Shown piece after piece: positions 52,648-62,262 of a stretch of DNA of 64,000 nt. The notes beneath the pieces are model-generated. The model was given only the letters and a program-made list of their open reading frames with translations. It searched no databases and had not been told where the DNA came from. Position 1 is the first letter of the stretch, and each line of letters opens with the position of its first letter. Source of the DNA: Campylobacter concisus. Lineage in GTDB: Bacteria; Campylobacterota; Campylobacteria; Campylobacterales; Campylobacteraceae. The translations under genes were made by a program, and so were the position numbers. The stretch lies in assembly GCF_015230015.1 (NCBI RefSeq), contig NZ_JAAKZC010000006.1, forward strand, positions 1-64,000. Reading direction: 5' to 3'.

Positions 52648-54717
52648 ATGGAAAAATTAATATCAAATTTAAATGACTCACAGCGCGAAGCAGCCACCCA
52701 CATAGACGGTGCGATGCTCATACTTGCAGGCGCTGGCAGCGGCAAGACAAAGACTATCACAACTAGGCTTGCCTATCTCATCGGCGAGGTTGGCATAGAC
52801 GCGGCAAACACACTAACTCTTACTTTCACAAACAAAGCCGCCAACGAGATGCGCAGCAGAGCCATGGCGATGCTAAGCCAAAGCGGCAAAAACTACTCAC
52901 CGCTACTTTGCACATTTCACAAATTTGGACTTTTGTTTTTAAAGCTATATATAGAAAAGCTTGGCAGAAAAAACAACTTCGTCATCATCGACACAGACGA
53001 TAAAAAGCGCATCATAAAAAGCTTTGAAAGTCCAGTCGCCACGGCGATACTCTCAAGTGAAATTTCAAACTACAAAAACTCACTTTTAAGCGTCGAAGAG
53101 GTCTATAAAAACGCAAATTTCTCCTCTTTTGACAAGAGCAAAGACAACTTCTACAAGCAAGCAGCACAAATTTATGAAAAATACGAGGACTATTTAAAGG
53201 CGAACAACCTTGTTGATTTTGATGACTTGCTGGGACTTACATATAAAATTTTAGACGAAAACGAAGAGCTAGCAAAGGATATCTCAAACCGCTACAAATA
53301 CATAATGGTCGATGAGTATCAAGACACCAACGACCTTCAGTATAAACTGCTAAAAAAACTCTGCCTATGCCACGAAAACATCTGCGTAGTGGGAGATGAC
53401 GACCAGAGTATTTATGGCTGGCGAGGTGCAAAGATAGACAATATCTTAAATTTCAAAGATCAGTTTAGCAACGTAAAGATCATCAGACTTGAGCACAACT
53501 ACCGCTCGAGCGAGGCTATACTAAAGGCTGCAAACGAGCTAATAGATCACAACCGCAACCGCCTTGGCAAAAAGCTTGTAGGCACAAAAGGCGAAGGCGA
53601 AGCTGTAAATTTGATAGAGAGCTTTGATGAAAATTTAGAGGCTGGCAAGATCGCAAAAAATATAAAAGAGCTTTTAAGTAAAGGCGTGCAAGCAAAAGAT
53701 ATCGCGATATTATACCGCATAAACGCACTCTCTCGCTCGCTCGAAGATGGGCTAAACAAAGAGCAGATCGCATATAAAATGGTTGGCGGCGTTAAATTTT
53801 ATGAAAGAGCCGAGATCAAAGATATCATAAGCTACCTAAGGCTGATAAACAATCCAAATGACGACTTTTCAATAAGGCGCATCATAAACCGCCCAAAGCG
53901 CGGACTAGGCAAAGTAAGCCTTGATAAGCTCGAAAAAATGGCATTTGAGGGCAAAATTTCTATTTTCGAGGCGATCTCAAACATCTCTGATAACGATGAA
54001 GCCTTTAGCAAAAAGGTAAAATCAGCCCTTCTTGAGTTTGCAAACAACCTTAAAGAGCTTCAAGAAAGCAGCTCGGTTTTTGACCTGATAGATAAATTTG
54101 AAGCTAAATTTGGCGTGAAAAAATACTACGAGAGCTTGCCAGATGGCGCTGAAAGAGCGGCGAACATCGACGAGTTTTACGCTGTTTTAAAAGATCAGAT
54201 CAAGCAAAATCCAAGCTTTGATCTGGAGGAGTTTTTAAACGAGATCACGCTAACAAGCGAACAAGACGGCATTAGCGATGAGGCTATTAGTATCATGAGC
54301 GTGCATGCGAGCAAGGGGCTTGAGTTTGAGCACCTTTTTGTGATCGGCCTTGAAGAGGGATTTTTCCCACTCATTGGCGATGGTAGCGACATCGAGGAGG
54401 AGCGCAGGCTCGCTTACGTGGCGATAACAAGAGCTAAAAAGACGCTTAGCCTAAGCTTTGCAAATTCGCGCTTTTACAAAGGTCAGCGCACGAGGCTAAA
54501 TAAGAGTAGATTTTTAAGCGAGAGTGGTATCACGCATGGCTCGCTAGTTATCGAACAGAGCAATGAATTTAAAAAAGGCGACCTTGTTAAACATAAAATT
54601 TTTGGTATCGGCAGGGTGAGCGCGGTTAGCAAGATCAAAAAAGAGTTTAAACTGACTATAAATTTTGGTGGCAATGTAAGAGAGATCATGTCAAGCTTCG
54701 TGGAAAAGGCTGTATGA
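52648..54717 (+). CDS. uvrD: ATP-dependent DNA helicase, UvrD/PcrA type
   Basis: Superfamily 1A 3'-5' helicase, 689 aa. Walker A AGAGSGKT at 27-34, VDEYQDTNDLQY (motif II), GDDDQSIYGWRGA (motif III) and VAITRAKKTL (motif VI). The C-terminal KGDLVKHKIFGIGRV segment is the RNA-polymerase-binding Tudor-like domain of PcrA/UvrD, favouring these over Rep. The ATG at 52648 gives the canonical N terminus; a TTG at 52612 would add a basic tail. Overlaps truB by four bases. Confidence 0.93.
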   Translation: MEKLISNLNDSQREAATHIDGAMLILAGAGSGKTKTITTRLAYLIGEVGIDAANTLTLTFTNKAANEMRSRAMAMLSQSGKNYSPLLCTFHKFGLLFLKLYIEKLGRKNNFVIIDTDDKKRIIKSFESPVATAILSSEISNYKNSLLSVEEVYKNANFSSFDKSKDNFYKQAAQIYEKYEDYLKANNLVDFDDLLGLTYKILDENEELAKDISNRYKYIMVDEYQDTNDLQYKLLKKLCLCHENICVVGDDDQSIYGWRGAKIDNILNFKDQFSNVKIIRLEHNYRSSEAILKAANELIDHNRNRLGKKLVGTKGEGEAVNLIESFDENLEAGKIAKNIKELLSKGVQAKDIAILYRINALSRSLEDGLNKEQIAYKMVGGVKFYERAEIKDIISYLRLINNPNDDFSIRRIINRPKRGLGKVSLDKLEKMAFEGKISIFEAISNISDNDEAFSKKVKSALLEFANNLKELQESSSVFDLIDKFEAKFGVKKYYESLPDGAERAANIDEFYAVLKDQIKQNPSFDLEEFLNEITLTSEQDGISDEAISIMSVHASKGLEFEHLFVIGLEEGFFPLIGDGSDIEEERRLAYVAITRAKKTLSLSFANSRFYKGQRTRLNKSRFLSESGITHGSLVIEQSNEFKKGDLVKHKIFGIGRVSAVSKIKKEFKLTINFGGNVREIMSSFVEKAV

Positions 54718-55535
54718 ACGCCATTTTCGTGGCAAACAAGCCTGCTGGCATGAGCTCAAACCACTTTTTAGGACGACTAAAGAGAAAGTATGGCGTTAAA
54801 AAGGCTGGATTTTCTGGTACACTTGATCCATTTGCGAGTGGCTGTCTGATAGTCGCTTTTGGCTCGTATACGAAATTTTTTAGATTTTTAGACAAAAGCC
54901 CAAAGGTCTATGAGGCGACGATCTGGCTTGGGGCGAGTAGTCCAAGCATGGATAATGAAAATATCACTGAAATTTTAAATGTAAAAGAGCTAAATTTAGA
55001 AAAACTTGAAGTCATAAGAGGCGAGCTAACTGGCAAGATAAACTACATACCGCCAAAATTTAGCGCCAAACATGTAAATGGCACAAGAGCTTACAAGCTA
55101 GCAAGAAGCGGCGAAGAATTTGAGCTAAAGCCAGAGATAATGGAAATTTATGAGAGTGAAATTTTAAATTATTCGCACCCTTTTTTGACACTTCGTTTAA
55201 GTGTAAGTGAGGGGAGCTACATCCGCTCTTATGCAGAAATTTTTGGGCAAAAAGTTGGTTATAATGTAACTTTAAGCTCATTAAAGAGGGTAAGCGAGGG
55301 CAAATTTCGCTATGAAAATGAAAAATTTTTAAATATTTGCAATTTTTTAAATATTAAGCAAAATACGTATTTTGGGGATATTAACAACATACTTGACGGC
55401 AAGAAATTAAAAATTAACGATTTTGAAACACAAACACAAGGAATTTATTTGCTAAATTATGATAAATTTATGAGCGTAATCCAAATCATGGATGATACTA
55501 TAAATTACACTTTAAACAAGGTAGAAAAATGTTAA
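54714..55535 (+). CDS. truB: tRNA pseudouridine(55) synthase TruB
   Basis: Forms pseudouridine 55 in tRNAs. 273 aa. N terminus NKPAGMSSNHFLGRLKR and the catalytic aspartate D38 in GFSGTLDPFASG. EGSYIRSYAEIFG is a later landmark. The C terminus is divergent and lacks a clear PUA domain. Overlaps csrA by seven bases. Confidence 0.94.
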   Translation: MNAIFVANKPAGMSSNHFLGRLKRKYGVKKAGFSGTLDPFASGCLIVAFGSYTKFFRFLDKSPKVYEATIWLGASSPSMDNENITEILNVKELNLEKLEVIRGELTGKINYIPPKFSAKHVNGTRAYKLARSGEEFELKPEIMEIYESEILNYSHPFLTLRLSVSEGSYIRSYAEIFGQKVGYNVTLSSLKRVSEGKFRYENEKFLNICNFLNIKQNTYFGDINNILDGKKLKINDFETQTQGIYLLNYDKFMSVIQIMDDTINYTLNKVEKC

Positions 55536-55759
55536 TCTTAGCAAGAAAAGAAAACGAAGAAATTTTACTAGGTAACGACATAAAAGTCGTCGTAGTAAGT
55601 ATCTCAAAAAGCACCGTTAAGCTTGGTATCGAGGCTCCGCGCAACACAATGATACTAAGAAGCGAGCTGGCAAACGATATCAAAAACGAAAATATCCACG
55701 CCACAAAAAAAGCAAGCGAAGCCGATATCCACGAGCTTGCGAAAAAAATCGAGAAATGA
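55529..55759 (+). CDS. csrA: Carbon storage regulator CsrA
   Basis: RNA-binding translational regulator, 76 aa: MLILARKENEEILLGNDI, VKLGIEAPRN (RNA-binding). The tail after residue 55 is longer than in E. coli, as usual in Campylobacter. Binds GGA-containing leaders; in C. jejuni it represses flagellin translation. It overlaps ispE by four bases. The antagonist FliW is not encoded in this window. Confidence 0.95.
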   Translation: MLILARKENEEILLGNDIKVVVVSISKSTVKLGIEAPRNTMILRSELANDIKNENIHATKKASEADIHELAKKIEK

Positions 55760-56499
55760 AAAGCTTTGCAAAGATCAACGTATTTTTGAAGGTAGTTGGC
55801 ACCAGAGGCAACTACCACGAAATTTTGTCACGTTTTGTTCTTTGCGAGCAGCTTTTTGATGAAATTTATTTTGAAAGGTCAAATTCTTTTGCTATCGAAT
55901 GCGACAACAAAGAGATAAAAGAAAACATCATACAAAAAGCGATAGACGAGCTAAAAAAGACTGGCTTTTCAAACGAGCTAGATGAGTTTTTTAGCTCTCA
56001 AAAAATCATCATCAACAAACAAATCCCAATAGGTGCTGGTCTAGGAGGAGGCAGTTCAAACGCTGCCACATTTTTACTTATGGTAAATGACGAGCTAAAT
56101 TTAAATATAAAACGTGAAAATTTGATGCAAATAGCCTCTAAAATCGGCGCAGATGTGGCCTTTTTTGTAAGTGGCTACAAGGCAGCAAATGTAAGCGGCA
56201 TAGGCGAGATCATAGAAGAATTTGACGATGAAGTGCCAAATTTAAATATCTTCACGCCAAATGTTTTTTGCTCTACACCGATGGTTTATCAAGAATTTAG
56301 AAGCAATTTCTTACAATACATAGACGTTAATGCTGCAAAAAAGATGCAAAATTTAAAAAGCGCAGAGCTACTTGAAATTTATAAAAACGAGGAGCTAAAC
56401 GATCTTTTTGCCCCATGCTTTAAGCTCTATCCACAGATGAACGAGTTTAGGGATAAATTTCTAAGTGGCAGTGGCAGTAGCGTATTTAGCGTAAAATAA
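55756..56499 (+). CDS. ispE: 4-diphosphocytidyl-2-C-methyl-D-erythritol kinase
   Basis: GHMP kinase of the non-mevalonate isoprenoid pathway, 247 aa, somewhat short. ATP-binding [18 protein letters not shown] lies at about 94-111 and the N terminus has [18 protein letters not shown]. The C-terminal GSGSSVFSV is the third GHMP motif. Between csrA and smpB. Confidence 0.94.
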   Translation: MKSFAKINVFLKVVGTRGNYHEILSRFVLCEQLFDEIYFERSNSFAIECDNKEIKENIIQKAIDELKKTGFSNELDEFFSSQKIIINKQIPIGAGLGGGSSNAATFLLMVNDELNLNIKRENLMQIASKIGADVAFFVSGYKAANVSGIGEIIEEFDDEVPNLNIFTPNVFCSTPMVYQEFRSNFLQYIDVNAAKKMQNLKSAELLEIYKNEELNDLFAPCFKLYPQMNEFRDKFLSGSGSSVFSVK

Positions 56500-56510
56500 A
56501 AGGTAAAATT

Positions 56511-56966
56511 TTGATAAAAGATCTAGCGAAAAACAAGAAAGCTTTGCACGACTTTAGCATACTTGAGACCTTTGAGGCAGGTATCGTTTTAAAAGGCAGC
56601 GAGGTCAAGGCGCTAAGGGCTGGCAGAGCAAATTTAAAAGATAGCTTTGTGCGTGTCATAAAGGGCGAGCTTTTCTTACTAAACGCTCATATCAGCTATC
56701 TTGAGACTACACACAGCGCATTTCGTCCAAATGAACGAGCAGCCAGAAAACTTTTGATGCATAGAAAGCAGATTGATAAAATTTTCGGTCAAGTCTCACA
56801 AGATGGCCTTACTTTGGTTGTTTTGGCACTTTATCTAAGCGATAAAAACATCGTAAAAGCAAGGTTAGCCCTTGCAAAGGGTAAAAATTTACACGATAAG
56901 CGCGAGACTTTAAAAAGACGTGAGGCAGACAAAGAGGCAAGAGCTGCCATAAAAAGATATGTTTAA
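56511..56966 (+). CDS. smpB: SsrA-binding protein SmpB
   Basis: Binds tmRNA and loads it into stalled ribosomes for trans-translation. 151 aa. Core: [17 protein letters not shown] and [29 protein letters not shown] is the basic C-terminal tail. The start is a TTG at 56511 supported by AAAGGT upstream; no suitable ATG exists. The tmRNA gene itself is not in the window. Confidence 0.96.
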   Translation: MIKDLAKNKKALHDFSILETFEAGIVLKGSEVKALRAGRANLKDSFVRVIKGELFLLNAHISYLETTHSAFRPNERAARKLLMHRKQIDKIFGQVSQDGLTLVVLALYLSDKNIVKARLALAKGKNLHDKRETLKRREADKEARAAIKRYV

Positions 56967-56974
56967 GGGATAAG

Positions 56975-57571
56975 ATGAAAAATTTACTCGTTTTAATAAT
57001 CGCTTTATTTGCTTTTTTTGGTTGCGGCGATGACGAGAGCAGCATCGCAAATTTTAAAGAATTTAGTCCAAACGAAGAGGTTAAGCTCGTAGATGTAAGC
57101 GGCAAAGAGCTTACTTTGGTGCGTAAAAATGGCGGTTTTGCTATCAAAAATGATGAAAATAAAGTTTTAATGATCGACATTTTTGGCACATTTTGCCCAC
57201 CTTGCCAAAAAGAGGCAGCCGAGCTTACAAAATATCAGCTTGAAAACAAAGATAAATTTACGCTAATCGGACTAACCCACTTTGAAGATGTCACAAATGA
57301 GTATGTTTTGCATGAATTTATGCAAAAATTTAACGCCTACTACTTCATAACAAACGATCAAAAGATAAATGACAGACTTGCCGAGCAGATCGTGCGTGAC
57401 ATAGAGTACAAGCATGAGATATCACTCCCTTTTAAAGTCGTACTAAAAAACGGCGAATATCAAATTTTAACAGACGTAGATAGCGGACAATACGGAGTTA
57501 AATACTATCTTGGCGGCATAAAAGTCACAAAAATGAAAGAAGATTTGGCAAAAATCTATGAAACAAAATAA
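56975..57571 (+). CDS. TlpA-like thioredoxin-fold lipoprotein
   Basis: 198 aa. Lipobox FFGC (Cys17) follows the signal sequence. Thioredoxin-like fold with CPPC at 74-77 in IFGTFCPPCQKEA, then a cis-proline region LPFKVVLKNGE. Periplasmic thiol-disulfide oxidoreductase; partner unknown (cytochrome c maturation is one option). Starts nine bases after smpB as the last gene of the operon. Confidence 0.88.
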   Translation: MKNLLVLIIALFAFFGCGDDESSIANFKEFSPNEEVKLVDVSGKELTLVRKNGGFAIKNDENKVLMIDIFGTFCPPCQKEAAELTKYQLENKDKFTLIGLTHFEDVTNEYVLHEFMQKFNAYYFITNDQKINDRLAEQIVRDIEYKHEISLPFKVVLKNGEYQILTDVDSGQYGVKYYLGGIKVTKMKEDLAKIYETK

Positions 57572-57584
57572 ATTTGCCTTATAT

Positions 57585-57602
57585 TTGGAACATCATTTGC
57601 TT
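57585..57602 (+). promoter_or_regulatory. Sigma-54 promoter of flgB
   Basis: GG at 57587-57588 and GC at 57599-57600 with exactly ten bases between, in the context TTTGGAA...TTTGCTTAT, matching the Campylobacter RpoN consensus. The start of transcription should lie near 57611; AAGGA at 57623-57627 serves flgB at 57634. RpoN control of flagellar rod and hook genes is established for C. jejuni. Confidence 0.85.
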
Positions 57603-57633
57603 ATAAAAATGTGAAAATTTATAAGGATTTTAA

Positions 57634-58068
57634 ATGTTTGTTTTAGATAGATCAAAATCTAGCCCATTAGTCGAATCAGCCCTTGCAGGCAGAGAACTAC
57701 GCCAAAAGCTTATCTCTGGCAACCTTGCAAATGTTGATACACCATTTTACAAGGCTAGAGATGTAAGATTTGAAGATGTTTTAAGAGAAAAAGCAAATGA
57801 AATTTATAACGTTTCAGAGAGCAAAAAACTAAATTTAGCTAAAACAAACGAAGCGCACATGGCTGCTGTTGATTTTCCAAAAAGCGACACAGCTCAAATT
57901 TTCTTGCGTGATGGTCACATGGCTAGAAATGACGCAAACACGGTTGATCTTGATGTTGAGACAACAGAAATGGGCAAAAATACAGTTATGATAAACGCCC
58001 TTGATAGTGCTTACAAGGCTCAGGGCAATATCTTTAAAAGCGTAATAGACGCAAGTGCTAAGAATTAG
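57634..58068 (+). CDS. flgB: Flagellar basal-body rod protein FlgB
   Basis: Proximal rod subunit, 144 aa. N terminus carries the rod signature GRELRQKLISGNLANVDTP, with FYKARDVRFEDVL following. C-terminal helix with VMINALDSAYKAQGNI for coiled-coil packing. First gene behind a sigma-54 promoter; five bases before flgC. Confidence 0.96.
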   Translation: MFVLDRSKSSPLVESALAGRELRQKLISGNLANVDTPFYKARDVRFEDVLREKANEIYNVSESKKLNLAKTNEAHMAAVDFPKSDTAQIFLRDGHMARNDANTVDLDVETTEMGKNTVMINALDSAYKAQGNIFKSVIDASAKN

Positions 58069-58076
58069 GAGAGATG

Positions 58077-58577
58077 ATGTCATACTTAAATGATTTTGAT
58101 ATTAGCGGATACGGATTAAGCGCGCAACGCTTCAGGATGAATGTCATCAGCTCAAACATCGCAAACGCTCAAACCACAAGAACAGCTGAAGGTGGTCCTT
58201 ACAGAAGGCAAGAGGTCATCTTTAAAGAGATGAACTTTGATAAAATTTTAAACGATCAGCTTAAAAACTCACAAAGTCTGCTTGATTATGAAAATCCACT
58301 CGACGACCCAAGCTCGCCTAAAAACGCTCACCCTGCCCTAACTAGCGTGATCGTAGATAAAGTGGTGCGCGATGATAAGGACTTTCAGCTAAAATACGAC
58401 CCTAGCCACCCAGATGCAAATGCAAATGGCTACGTCGCATTTCCAAATATAAACCCAGTCATCGAGATGGCTGACTTGCTCGAGGCGACAAGGGCTTATC
58501 AAGCAAATGTAGCGTCATTTCAAAACGCAAAAACAATAGCACAAAGTGCGATATCACTTATTTCAGGACAAGCATAA
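58077..58577 (+). CDS. flgC: Flagellar basal-body rod protein FlgC
   Basis: Proximal rod subunit, about 166 aa. Signature ISGYGLSAQRFRMNVISSNI near the N terminus and NPVIEMADLLEATRAYQANV at the C terminus. AGGAG before tandem ATGs favours the second (58077). Its stop overlaps the fliE ATG (TAATG). Confidence 0.96.
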   Translation: MSYLNDFDISGYGLSAQRFRMNVISSNIANAQTTRTAEGGPYRRQEVIFKEMNFDKILNDQLKNSQSLLDYENPLDDPSSPKNAHPALTSVIVDKVVRDDKDFQLKYDPSHPDANANGYVAFPNINPVIEMADLLEATRAYQANVASFQNAKTIAQSAISLISGQA

Positions 58578-58870
58578 TGATAAATAGTATAAATTTAGAT
58601 AAGTTAAATAAAAACGAAAATTCAAACAAAATAGCAAAAGCAGGCGAAGAAGGCGGCTTTGAAAACGCATTAAACGACTCTTTAAAAGAGCTAAACAAGG
58701 TTCAAATAAACGCCGATAAAGCCATCGCAGACCTTGCAACTGGCGAAGTAAAAGACTTGCACCAAGCAGCTATCGCGATAGGCAAAGCAGAGACTAGTAT
58801 GAAGCTTATGCTAGAAATTCGCAACAAAGCGCTAAGCGCATACAAAGAAATTTCAAGAACGCAAATTTAA
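58577..58870 (+). CDS. fliE: Flagellar hook-basal body protein FliE
   Basis: Connects the MS ring to the rod, 97 aa. ENALNDSLKELNKVQINAD and the C-terminal SMKLMLEIRNKALSAYKEI are typical of FliE. Coupled to flgC and eight bases before the penicillin-binding protein gene. Confidence 0.94.
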   Translation: MINSINLDKLNKNENSNKIAKAGEEGGFENALNDSLKELNKVQINADKAIADLATGEVKDLHQAAIAIGKAETSMKLMLEIRNKALSAYKEISRTQI

Positions 58871-58878
58871 GCCATTGA

Positions 58879-60711
58879 ATGAATTCCAGAAAATCAAAAA
58901 TAACCATACTCTTTTTATTAATTACTTTTGGAATTTCAATCTTTGTGCTTGTTATATTTTATAGAGCGAGCATCGAGCGAAAGCTTCCTAAGCTTCAAAC
59001 AAGCGACGTAAATACCGCAATCCGTGGCAACATCGTCACGAAAGACGGCTTTAGCATCTCATCAAGCCAGAAACTCTACAAAGTGATGCTTGACACCAGA
59101 AATATCGACCCAAACAAAAAAGAGATGTTTATCAAGCTCTACTCGCTTTACAGCGGTGACGATCCAAACAAAGTAAGAAAGATTATAAACGGCACAAAAG
59201 GCCTTGTCACGCTCTCTTACAGTATCGATGCAAAGGGCGCTACCTACCTTCAGGAGCTTTCAAGAAAGCTAAACCGCAAGGGTATCTTAATCTCATACCT
59301 TGACCCAAAAACTGGCCTTGCCTCATTTCAAGGTATGCGCGTGATGGAGAGCGGTCAAAACCGCAAATTTATGTCAAAAGACGCCCTAACGCCAGCTATT
59401 GGCTACGTGAGCAAAACAGAGAGTGACACACTTACCAAAAGCAAAGGTGTAAAAGGGCTTGAGAGATACTACGAAGACTACCTAGCTCCGATACAAAACG
59501 CCAAAATCCTTGGTCCGCGCGATATCGGTAACAACATAATTTTAACCAGCGATTCAAATTTAGCAACAAGGGTCGATGGCTACAACGCAGTTCTTTCTAT
59601 ACCGCTTAAATTTCAAACCAAACTAGAGCAAATTTTAGATGAAAAGCGCGAATTTTTAGACGCAAAAGAGCTAATCATCTGCATAATGAATAGCAAAAAT
59701 GGCGAAATTCTAGCCCTAGCTTCTAGCTCAAGATACGATCCATCAAACATAAGAAAGCAAGATTACAGCGCACTAAATTCGAGCGCAAGCGAGTATGCAT
59801 ACGAGGTTGGATCGGTTTTTAAGCCATTTATCTTCTCCATACTACTTCAAGAAAAAAAGGTAAATCCTTTTGAGCTAGTAAATACCTACAACGGCCGCTA
59901 TCAGCTAGGCAAAAGGATCATCAAGGACACCCACCCAGAGCCTTTTATGAGTGCTGAAGACATCATCGTGCACAGCTCAAACATCGGTATGATCCAGCTA
60001 GTAGATAGACTAAATGGCCCACAAATTTATCAGGGACTTTTAAATTTTGGCTTTTCAAGAAAGACAGGCATCGACCTGCCATACGAGCAAGTGGGCATGA
60101 TGCCAACAGTTACAAAGCTAAACTCATCGACCTATAAGGCAACTGTGAGCTATGGATACGGCCTTCAAGCGACATTTATGCAGCTTTTGAAGGCTTATAA
60201 CACCTTTAACAACAAAGGCATAGAGGTGACGCCGCACATGGTGGCATACCTTGAGCGAAATGGCAAGCGCTACGATCTGCCAAAGAGCGAGCCAGCACAG
60301 GTCATCTCACAAGAGACCGCAAAGATAATGAAGAGAATTTTGATAAAAACAGTTGAAAAAGGTACTGGCTTAAAGGCATTTACACCGGGTCTTGAGATAG
60401 GCGGCAAAACTGGCACCGCGCACATCGCTTCTGGCAAAGGCGGATATAGCAACACCTATAATGGCTCCTTTTTTGGCTTCGTAAACGACACAAGAGGCAA
60501 CAGCTACACCATAGGCGTTTTAGCAAGAGATCCTAAAAAACCTTACTACTACTTTGGTGCGCAAAGTGCGTTGCCGACATTTAAAAAGGCCGTTGATCTA
60601 ATGGTTGAAGATGGTTATTTATTCCCAGATCCTAATGTCATAGCTGAGTTTGAAGCTAAAAAAGACAAGCTCAAAAACGACAAAGCAAACCAAAAACCGG
60701 CTTTAGATTAA
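58879..60711 (+). CDS. Class B penicillin-binding protein (FtsI-like transpeptidase)
   Basis: Peptidoglycan transpeptidase anchored by one N-terminal helix (about 8-28). 610 aa. Pedestal domain, then the transpeptidase with active-site SVFK (312-315), SSN (366-368) and KTGT (510-513). Most like the septal enzyme FtsI (PBP3), called pbpB in C. jejuni from memory. Follows fliE by eight bases, so it may be read partly from the sigma-54 flagellar promoter; whether it also has its own promoter is unclear. Confidence 0.92.
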   Translation: MNSRKSKITILFLLITFGISIFVLVIFYRASIERKLPKLQTSDVNTAIRGNIVTKDGFSISSSQKLYKVMLDTRNIDPNKKEMFIKLYSLYSGDDPNKVRKIINGTKGLVTLSYSIDAKGATYLQELSRKLNRKGILISYLDPKTGLASFQGMRVMESGQNRKFMSKDALTPAIGYVSKTESDTLTKSKGVKGLERYYEDYLAPIQNAKILGPRDIGNNIILTSDSNLATRVDGYNAVLSIPLKFQTKLEQILDEKREFLDAKELIICIMNSKNGEILALASSSRYDPSNIRKQDYSALNSSASEYAYEVGSVFKPFIFSILLQEKKVNPFELVNTYNGRYQLGKRIIKDTHPEPFMSAEDIIVHSSNIGMIQLVDRLNGPQIYQGLLNFGFSRKTGIDLPYEQVGMMPTVTKLNSSTYKATVSYGYGLQATFMQLLKAYNTFNNKGIEVTPHMVAYLERNGKRYDLPKSEPAQVISQETAKIMKRILIKTVEKGTGLKAFTPGLEIGGKTGTAHIASGKGGYSNTYNGSFFGFVNDTRGNSYTIGVLARDPKKPYYYFGAQSALPTFKKAVDLMVEDGYLFPDPNVIAEFEAKKDKLKNDKANQKPALD

Positions 60712-60769
60712 ATTTAACTTCTAAGGTATGAATATTAAATTTCAAATTTAGAGTTTAAAGTAGAAATTT

Positions 60770-60794
60770 GGATCTAGGCAAGTGGCCTAAATCC
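60770..60794. terminator. Hairpin between convergent genes
   Basis: GGATCTAGGC (60770-60779) pairs with GCCTAAATCC (60785-60794) with a single mismatch and a five-base loop, flanked by AAATTT and AATTT. It lies between the stop codons at 60711 and 60800 and may serve both genes. Confidence 0.65.
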
Positions 60795-60799
60795 AGAAT

Positions 60800-61261
60800 T
60801 TATGCAAGTCCAAGTTCATTTAAGACAGAGCTTAAATTTACAGAATTATTTGTATTTTTGCCAAGGCTATTTTGCTTCTCAAGCAGTGTTTGGCTCGTAA
60901 GTGCCATGTTTAGCTCTTTGCGGTAGTCACTTAAAATTTTATCCATTATTTTAAGTAGCTCATTTTTTTGATCCTGCGTTTTGGTCGGATCATTTATGCT
61001 TAAAAGCTCGGTTAGCTCCTCTTTTTTCTGAGCTATTTTCTCTTCTATCTTGTTTGAATTTAGCTCATTCATAAAGCCAGCAGCACCGATTTCTGTAAGC
61101 CTTTTCTTAAACTGCTCAAGCTTGTCTGAAACCTTTGCCTCGCTTGTGATCTTATCAAGCGTTAGACTTAAAATTTCATCAAAACTATTTTTTTTATCTT
61201 TAGCTTTGCTTGAGCCTGACTGCAACAAATAATCGATAATATCGTTATTTTGAACCTTCAT
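60800..61261 (-). CDS. Protein of unknown function with a flagellar-type promoter
   Basis: 153 aa, soluble, highly charged and almost entirely helical, with coiled-coil potential at about 55-125 (EEKIAQKKEELTELL, ILSDYRKELNMAL). No family recognised. Good ribosome site (AGGAG) before the ATG. A sigma-54 promoter at 61294-61311 nearly identical to that of flgB suggests it belongs to the middle class of flagellar genes, perhaps a chaperone, rod or hook-length factor. The penicillin-binding and rod genes converge on it. Confidence 0.75.
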   Translation of the reverse strand: MKVQNNDIIDYLLQSGSSKAKDKKNSFDEILSLTLDKITSEAKVSDKLEQFKKRLTEIGAAGFMNELNSNKIEEKIAQKKEELTELLSINDPTKTQDQKNELLKIMDKILSDYRKELNMALTSQTLLEKQNSLGKNTNNSVNLSSVLNELGLA

Positions 61262-61293
61262 ACATCTCCTTTTAAATTTGAGATGCTTTTTAT

Positions 61294-61311
61294 AAGCAAG
61301 ATTTATTCCTA
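61294..61311 (-). promoter_or_regulatory. Sigma-54 promoter upstream of the 153-codon gene
   Basis: On the minus strand GG (61309-61308) and GC (61297-61296) are ten bases apart in TTAGGAA...CTTGCTTAT. The stretch TTGCTTATAAAAA is shared with the flgB promoter. The box overlaps the hemH stop codon. Expected transcription start is near 61285, about 24 bases before the ATG. Confidence 0.78.
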
Positions 61312-62262
61312 AAGGCTAAATTCTCTAGTGTTTTTTGATTTTTCTAGGATAAAACTGGCAAATTCATCGCTAAAATTTGGACACTGGGCGACTTTGTAAA
61401 AGCTAAAATTTAGCTCTTTTGCAAGCTTGGCATACTCTATAACTAACTCAAAAATGGTCTCAGAGTTATCTATACAAAAAGAGAGCGGATAGATAAGCGC
61501 TTTTTTATTTTCGCACTTTGCTAAAGCCTCATTTAGAGATGGCTCTAACCATTTAACTGGGCCAAGACGCGACTGATAAGCAAGGCTCACATCTTTAAAA
61601 TTTAGCCCCTGCTCTTTTAGCATTTTGCTTAAAATTTGCACATGTTCGTTTATGTGTTTTTCGTAGATATCGCCATTTTCTATGATCTTGCGAGGCAAAG
61701 AGTGAGCTGAAAAGATGAGGCTAACATCGCTTATATCGGTATCTTTTATCGCTTCACGGATGTGAGAGATAATGATCTTATTGTAAGCGTCATCATCATA
61801 AAATGGCTCACAAAGTGAAATTTTAGCTTTTAGTTTAAGCTCCTCTTTTGCCTTTTTAAAATCAGCTAAGCTCGAGGTTATCGTAGTTTGTGAGTGATGA
61901 GGATAGAGTGGCAAAAGAACTATCTCATCAAATTTTTCATACTTTTTAAGCACATCTTTTACAAATGGCGAAGTGTAGTTCATCGCAAAATCAACTGCGT
62001 CAAATTCGCTTTTAAGGCTTGAAATTTTCTCACAAAGCCTAGCAGTAAGCTCGCAAAGTGGCGACTTTCCGCCTATTTGCTCGTAGTTATGCTTCGCAGT
62101 TTTTAGCCTGCCTTTTGTGATCATGAAAGCTACAAATTTTCTTAAAAATTTATTTTTTATACCCAAAATATATGGGTCATTAAACATATTTGTTAAGAAA
62201 ATTTCGACATCATCTAGGCTGTTTGCACCGCCCATATTTAAAAGCAAAAGAGCTTTTTTCAT
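61309..62262 (-). CDS. hemH: Ferrochelatase
   Basis: Inserts iron into protoporphyrin, the last step of heme synthesis. 317 aa. LLNMGGANSLDDVEIFLTNM at the N terminus, LLPLYPHHSQTTITS, and the catalytic-histidine region FSAHSLPRKII. The ATG at 62262 overlaps the preceding stop (TGATG). Coupled to the Gfo/Idh gene; a functional link is not obvious. Confidence 0.95.
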   Translation of the reverse strand: MKKALLLLNMGGANSLDDVEIFLTNMFNDPYILGIKNKFLRKFVAFMITKGRLKTAKHNYEQIGGKSPLCELTARLCEKISSLKSEFDAVDFAMNYTSPFVKDVLKKYEKFDEIVLLPLYPHHSQTTITSSLADFKKAKEELKLKAKISLCEPFYDDDAYNKIIISHIREAIKDTDISDVSLIFSAHSLPRKIIENGDIYEKHINEHVQILSKMLKEQGLNFKDVSLAYQSRLGPVKWLEPSLNEALAKCENKKALIYPLSFCIDNSETIFELVIEYAKLAKELNFSFYKVAQCPNFSDEFASFILEKSKNTREFSL

